From Entomomonas sp964395065 (GTDB taxonomy: Bacteria > Pseudomonadota > Gammaproteobacteria > Pseudomonadales > Pseudomonadaceae): a DNA stretch of 35,282 nucleotides. The stretch lies in the NCBI GenBank assembly GCA_964395065.1, contig CAYNAM010000013.1:1-35282 (forward strand). The letters are read 5' to 3'. The stretch's first letter is position 1, and each line of letters starts with the position of its first letter. The translations under genes and the position numbers were made by a program. The notes under the pieces are model-generated. The model was not told the origin of the DNA. It made no database searches and saw only the letters and a list, made by a program, of their open reading frames with translations. Shown here piece by piece: positions 34,455-35,282 of the stretch.

Positions 34455-35282
34455 TTAATTGGTTGTTCTTGCAACAGAACTGTCTGCAGTCAACAAGTTA
34501 TCAGGGACTATGTTCATCATACGCAGAGTCTCTGCCATCACCTTACTAAAAACAGGAGCAGCCAAAAGGCCACCAAAATAGCCAACTTTTGTTGGATCAT
34601 CGATAACAACAACCATCACAAATCGCGGATTACTTGCAGGAGCCATGCCTGCAAAAAAAGCACGATAATGATTTTCACCGTAACCTTTATTCACAATTGT
34701 TTTTCTTGCCGTACCACTTTTACCAGCAATCAGATACCCACTAACTCGGGCACGAAACACACCGCCCTCATCCTCAACAACCGACTGTAACATTCTACGA
34801 ACAGTTTTAGACACTTCAGGATCAATAGCTTGTGTACCTTTGGGAATATCATTACGCTTAATAAGCGATAGCGGTAAGCTTACCCCATTATTTGCCAAGG
34901 TCGCGTAGGCATGTGCCAATTGTGTTGGTGTGACAGATAGTCCATAGCCATACGACAACGTGGCCGTTTCCGCTGCCCCCCACTTACGATGCACAGGTAA
35001 AAAACCTGCTCCCTCACCTGGAAACCCTAACCCCGTACTATCTCCAAAGCCGACCTTTTTCATTACGTCATAAATAGGCTCAGCACCAATATCAAAAGCG
35101 ATTTTACTCATACCGATGTTACTCGATTTTTTTAAAACACCAGTTAAATCCAAAATACTCGCCCGAGACACATCGCTAATCGTATAATGGCCTATCTTTA
35201 ACTTTCCGCCGCGGACATCCACTGTATCAGAAGGTTTCCAGCGCCCTGTAGTCAAAGCGGCTGACATTGAAAAAGGTTTGAC
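34455..35282 (-). CDS. ftsI: Septal penicillin-binding protein FtsI (PBP3), C-terminal part
   Basis: The last 275 codons of the septal transpeptidase; the gene continues past the right edge. The visible part opens with VKP, the lysine of the SxxK active-site motif, so the catalytic serine lies just outside. The second motif SSN is at 35118-35126 and the third, KSGT, at 34710-34721. YGYGLSVTPTQLAHAYATLANNG is typical of class B PBPs. With FtsW it cross-links septal peptidoglycan. It is the first dcw gene seen here, and murE follows after nine bases. Confidence 0.96.
   Translation of the reverse strand, partial: VKPFSMSAALTTGRWKPSDTVDVRGGKLKIGHYTISDVSRASILDLTGVLKKSSNIGMSKIAFDIGAEPIYDVMKKVGFGDSTGLGFPGEGAGFLPVHRKWGAAETATLSYGYGLSVTPTQLAHAYATLANNGVSLPLSLIKRNDIPKGTQAIDPEVSKTVRRMLQSVVEDEGGVFRARVSGYLIAGKSGTARKTIVNKGYGENHYRAFFAGMAPASNPRFVMVVVIDDPTKVGYFGGLLAAPVFSKVMAETLRMMNIVPDNLLTADSSVARTTN

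Overview
The window comes from an AT-rich gammaproteobacterium, most likely in or near the Pseudomonadales. This rests on three things: the order lpxC - dciA - M23 peptidase beside the division/cell-wall (dcw) cluster, as I recall it from Pseudomonas; MurC, LpxC, PepA and a 422-residue malic enzyme of Pseudomonas-like length and sequence; and DciA as the helicase loader. The low GC and compact intergenic regions would fit a host-associated member such as Entomomonas, but that name is inference only.

Bases 1-6.4 kb are accessory metabolism. They hold the C-terminus of a TonB-dependent receptor, a convergent membrane PQQ-dependent dehydrogenase, and a divergent regulatory unit. In that unit a GntR/HutC-type regulator faces a transporter plus amidohydrolase (lactonase-like) operon, and a near-consensus promoter leads directly into a 28-bp inverted repeat. 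A lone DUF7660-like gene follows. Bases 6.4-9.8 kb hold a tryptophan permease (mtr) and an allantoinase (allB), both very like the enterobacterial proteins. Bases 9.8-14.7 kb hold ydcH, a HerA-like ATPase (yjgR type), malic enzyme, and queH coupled to a leucine-rich-repeat protein. Bases 14.7-16.7 kb hold azurin, directly behind pepA.

From 16.96 kb to the right edge nearly everything is on the minus strand. In transcription order the dcw cluster is ftsI (cut by the window edge), murE, murF, mraY, murD, ftsW, murG, murC, ddl, ftsQ, ftsA and ftsZ, with overlaps or tiny gaps as far as ftsQ. A strong hairpin terminator follows ftsZ. Next come lpxC, dciA on the opposite strand, an M23 peptidase, rsmI and the RNase P RNA gene rnpB. 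These genes supply the cytoplasmic and lipid-linked steps of peptidoglycan synthesis (MurC-G, MraY, Ddl), the septal synthase pair (FtsW/FtsI), the divisome core (FtsQ/A/Z) and the first committed step of lipid A synthesis (LpxC).

The dcw block is ordinary. The less usual parts are the GntR-controlled transporter/hydrolase unit, the PQQ dehydrogenase/TonB receptor pair, the queH-LRR and pepA-azurin couplings, and the position of rsmI-rnpB at the lpxC end of the dcw cluster. I found no CRISPR array, transposase, tRNA or rRNA gene, and no clearly new defence system.
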